Assembly (NCBI GenBank): GCA_030836965.1
Contig: JAUPLM010000109.1
Location: forward strand, 1-7,476
DNA: 7,476 bases
Origin: Thermodesulfobacteriota bacterium
Lineage (GTDB): Bacteria > Desulfobacterota > Desulfobacteria > Desulfobacterales > RPRI01
Reading direction: 5' to 3'
Shown here: positions 5,608 through 7,476 of the stretch, in pieces
How positions within the stretch are numbered: the stretch's first letter is position 1
How the letters are laid out: every line of letters starts with the position of its first letter
Made by a program: the position numbers and the translations under genes
The notes under the pieces: generated by a model
What the model saw: the letters and a program-made list of their open reading frames with translations, nothing else
Database searches by the model: none
What the model was told of the DNA's origin: nothing

Positions 5608-7200
5608 ATGAAACGATGGAACGGATGGGGCGACCTTTCGGTAAATGCCGAACTGCCGGAAAAGGGGCGTGAAATTTTAAAGGGGCTTATCGGAGAAGGG
5701 TCTCCCCGAAAAGACGTTTCTTTTGAAAATGTTCTGGAACGCGTACCCGCTGCAAACATCCCTTTCCTTTATCTTGTATCTGTAAGTAAGGAGACAAGAC
5801 TCAACCACGCGCACGGGCAGAGCATGCCTGACTGGATAGATCTCAGGTGCGGCACTCTGAACAAATTCCCGGACGGGGTTGCTTTCCCTTCGACGATAGA
5901 AGAGCTCGATGATATCATGGAATTTGCGGAAAAGAACGGTATAGTGATTGTCCCGTACGGCGGAGGGACAAGCGTTACCGGGCATCTTAAAATACCGGAT
6001 ACCGGGCGGCCTGTGCTCAGCCTTTCTTTAAGAAGGCTTAACAGGATGACGGAGATCGATCCGGAAAGCCAGCTGGCAACTTTTGAAGCGGGTGTGCTCG
6101 GGCCGGAGCTTGAGGCAAGGCTGATGGCGAAAGGATTTACCCTCGGTCATTTTCCGCAGTCTTTCGAGTATTCTTCACTGGGCGGCTGGATCATGACGCG
6201 TTCAAGCGGCCAGCAGTCCCTTCATTACGGGAAAATAGAGAATCTTTTTGCAGGAGGTGAACTTCATACTCCGAAAGGGATCATGACGCTGCCTCCATTT
6301 CCCGCATCGGCGGCAGGGCCTGATCTGCGGCATCTTGTTCTCGGGGCTGAAGGAAGGCTGGGTGTGCTTGCAAAGGCCATTGTGAGGATATCCCCACTTC
6401 CTGAGCGGGATGATGTTTACGGGTATTTCTTCCCGTCATGGGAATCGGGCGTAGAGGCGGTGAGAGAGCTTGCGGTAAGCCGGCTGCCGCTTTCAATGAT
6501 AAGGTTAAGCAATCCGGCCGAGACTTTTACTAGTCTCGCGCTTGCAGGGAATGAATCGAAAACAAAACTTCTGGTCGGTTACCTTAACCTGCGCGGCGCC
6601 AGGGAGAAAGAGGCATGTATGTGCCTTATAGGTTTTATAGGGAGTAACCGGCTTGTTTCAGCCGTTAAAACAGAAGCGAAAGCGACCCTGAATCGTTACC
6701 ATGCCGTTTATGTGGGAAAAGTAATTGGAGAGGCGTGGAAGAAAAACAGGTTCCGGATGCCCTACCTTCGAAACAGTCTCTGGGACTCGGGTTACGCGGT
6801 AGATACGTTTGAGACGGCCCTGACATGGGATAAGGTTCTTCCTGCAGTAAAATCAATTGAAGAAAAGGTAAGAGCCGCCATCTCCGGGTATAATGAAAAG
6901 GTCCATGTTTTTTCCCATCTTTCTCATCTTTATCCGACCGGCTCCAGTATTTACACAACCTATGTTTTTCGAATGCCGGAGACATCCGGAGAGATATTAA
7001 GACGGTGGCAGATCCTGAAAAAAGCCGCAAGCCTTGCAGTGGTTGATGCCGGAGGAACAATAAGCCATCATCATGGGGTTGGTTTTGACCATAAAGAATA
7101 CATGGGCGACGAAAAGGGCCCTGTCGGGATGAGTATTTTAAAGAATACGTTTGACCATGTTGATCCGGACCGGCGCATGAATCCGGGTAAAATGATATGA
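5608..7200 (+). CDS. FAD-binding oxidase, alkylglycerone-phosphate synthase-like
   Basis: This 530-residue flavoprotein belongs to the VAO/PCMH family. It begins MKRWNGWGD, resembling KWNGWG of animal alkyl-DHAP synthase (AGPS). Then come HAHGQSMPDW (67-76), the FAD loop IPDxV-type segment FPDGVAFPST (87-96), VPYGGGTSVTG (115-125), HFPQSFEYSSLGGW (181-194) and LGAEGRLGV (245-253). The C-terminal half keeps AGPS-specific elements: YLRNSLWDSGYAVDTFETALTWDKV (386-410), YPTGSSIYTTYVF (442-454) and GGTISHHHGVG (482-492), whose histidines correspond to the AGPS active-site HHH. AGPS exchanges the acyl chain of acyl-dihydroxyacetone phosphate for a fatty alcohol, making the ether bond of ether lipids. 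That reaction is inferred from the motifs. A D-lactate or glycolate dehydrogenase-like oxidase is the main alternative. There is no signal peptide or membrane segment. ATG 5608 immediately follows the amrS stop (TAA then ATG) with only a weak GGGG upstream, so translation is probably coupled. Confidence 0.87.
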   Translation: MKRWNGWGDLSVNAELPEKGREILKGLIGEGSPRKDVSFENVLERVPAANIPFLYLVSVSKETRLNHAHGQSMPDWIDLRCGTLNKFPDGVAFPSTIEELDDIMEFAEKNGIVIVPYGGGTSVTGHLKIPDTGRPVLSLSLRRLNRMTEIDPESQLATFEAGVLGPELEARLMAKGFTLGHFPQSFEYSSLGGWIMTRSSGQQSLHYGKIENLFAGGELHTPKGIMTLPPFPASAAGPDLRHLVLGAEGRLGVLAKAIVRISPLPERDDVYGYFFPSWESGVEAVRELAVSRLPLSMIRLSNPAETFTSLALAGNESKTKLLVGYLNLRGAREKEACMCLIGFIGSNRLVSAVKTEAKATLNRYHAVYVGKVIGEAWKKNRFRMPYLRNSLWDSGYAVDTFETALTWDKVLPAVKSIEEKVRAAISGYNEKVHVFSHLSHLYPTGSSIYTTYVFRMPETSGEILRRWQILKKAASLAVVDAGGTISHHHGVGFDHKEYMGDEKGPVGMSILKNTFDHVDPDRRMNPGKMI

Positions 7201-7226
7201 AAAGGCATGGGGCACAAGGCGAAAGC

Positions 7227-7304
7227 CGAATATCGTACATCGTACATCGAATATCGAAAAAACAAAGTCCGAAATTCGAAGTGCGAAATCCGAGCAGGGT
7301 GAGA
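7227..7304. repeat. Degenerate heptamer repeats, CGAAnnn type
   Basis: Starting 27 bases after the flavoprotein gene, the sequence divides into successive 7-base units: CGAATAT, CGTACAT, CGTACAT, CGAATAT, CGAAAAA, one 8-base unit, CGAAATT, CGAAGTG, CGAAATC, CGAGCAG, GGTGAGA. It has no coding signal and no terminator stem. It merges into the second heptamer block at 7312. Confidence 0.65.
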
Positions 7305-7311
7305 GGCCGGC

Positions 7312-7422
7312 GAACAGCGGTCAGTAACCAGTGAACAGTGATCAGTTACAGTGAATAGTGAATAGTAACCAGAAACCAGAAACCATGAACCAGAGACCAT
7401 GAACCAGAAACCAGGAACCAGT
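7312..7422. repeat. Degenerate heptamer repeat array, GAACAGT/AACCAGA type
   Basis: The 111 bases divide into fifteen 7-base units and one 6-base unit without gaps. Examples in order are GAACAGC, GGTCAGT, AACCAGT, GAACAGT, GATCAGT, TACAGT, GAATAGT (twice), AACCAGA (twice), AACCATG, AACCAGA, GACCATG, AACCAGA, AACCAGG, AACCAGT. The consensus is close to RAMCAGW. Similar low-complexity heptads fill intergenic DNA in some deltaproteobacterial and other environmental genomes (general impression, not checked). Reverse-frame ORFs through it are Trp/Phe/Ser-rich and not genes. Confidence 0.8.
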
Positions 7423-7425
7423 TTT

Positions 7426-7462
7426 ATGAACATATCCGATTTGCAGGAAAAGTGGGATCTGG
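7426..7462 (+). CDS. Possible start of a further gene, cut by contig end
   Basis: ATG at 7426 opens a frame MNISDLQEKWDL over 12 codons up to the adapter. AGGA at 7413-7416 lies nine bases upstream, although it is also part of the heptamer array. The amphipathic start and the end of the repeats at 7422 make a real gene start plausible. The sequence is too short to identify a family. The frame stays open into the adapter, which has no meaning. Confidence 0.35.
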
Positions 7463-7476
7463 AGATCGGAAGAGCG
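7463..7476 (+). other. Illumina adapter remnant (artefact)
   Basis: The last 14 bases AGATCGGAAGAGCG are identical to the start of the standard Illumina TruSeq adapter. The first 13 are shared by both adapters and the final G matches the read-2/universal version. They should be trimmed. The window therefore ends at a contig end of a short-read assembly. Confidence 0.93.

Noticed and set aside
6665..7240. Minus-strand ORF of 191 codons opposite the flavoprotein gene
   Set aside because: The AGPS motifs in the plus frame are unmistakable through this stretch. The reverse product resembles no family.
7227..7422. CRISPR array
   Set aside because: Units are only 7 bases, contiguous and degenerate. 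There are no 25-40 base repeats with unique spacers and no cas genes.
7071..7433. Minus-strand ORF of 120 codons through the heptamer region
   Set aside because: The product is Trp/Phe/Ser-rich low complexity derived from the 7-base repeats, and it overlaps the 3' end of the well-supported flavoprotein gene.

Overview
The window looks like one contig from a Gram-negative anaerobe, most likely a member of Desulfobacterota (a sulfate-reducer-like deltaproteobacterium). That assignment is an inference. It rests on the tandem MoeA-type genes, an RhlB-type helicase with a long charged tail, an AmrS-type radical SAM enzyme, an alkyl-DHAP-synthase-like flavoprotein, and moderate GC with AT-rich intergenic DNA. 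The last 14 bases match an Illumina sequencing adapter, so the right edge is an untrimmed contig end and not biological sequence.

Left part, minus strand (about 1-1927): two different MoeA-family molybdenum cofactor genes read leftwards. A complete moeA (1927-698) comes first. It is followed by the N-terminal 126 codons of a second, divergent MoeA-like protein (380-1) that runs off the window. The roughly 315-base gap between them is not ordinary spacer. It holds a 270-base imperfect palindrome with terminal inverted repeats, two strong internal hairpins and an 8-base direct repeat at each edge, as expected for a non-autonomous MITE-like insertion (421-690).

Centre (1928-2114): a divergent intergenic region with a candidate sigma70 promoter in each direction. 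A perfect 17-base palindrome lies just upstream of the rightward -10 box and looks like a repressor operator.

Right part, plus strand (2115-7200): rhlB (RNA helicase), a class I SAM methyltransferase, an AmrS-like radical SAM protein and an FAD-dependent AGPS-like protein lie in one direction, with gaps of 69, 22 and 0 bases. The last two are clearly translationally close. The AGPS-like protein keeps the signatures of alkylglycerone-phosphate synthase, which suggests ether-lipid synthesis. The methyltransferase and AmrS substrates are not evident from the sequence.

Right end (7201-7476): non-coding DNA made almost entirely of degenerate 7-base units (7227-7304 and 7312-7422). A possible start of another gene (7426) follows, then the adapter. 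No tRNA, rRNA, CRISPR array, transposase gene or defence system was seen. The observations most worth checking are the MITE-like element, the heptamer array, the operator-like palindrome and the AmrS/AGPS/methyltransferase neighbourhood.
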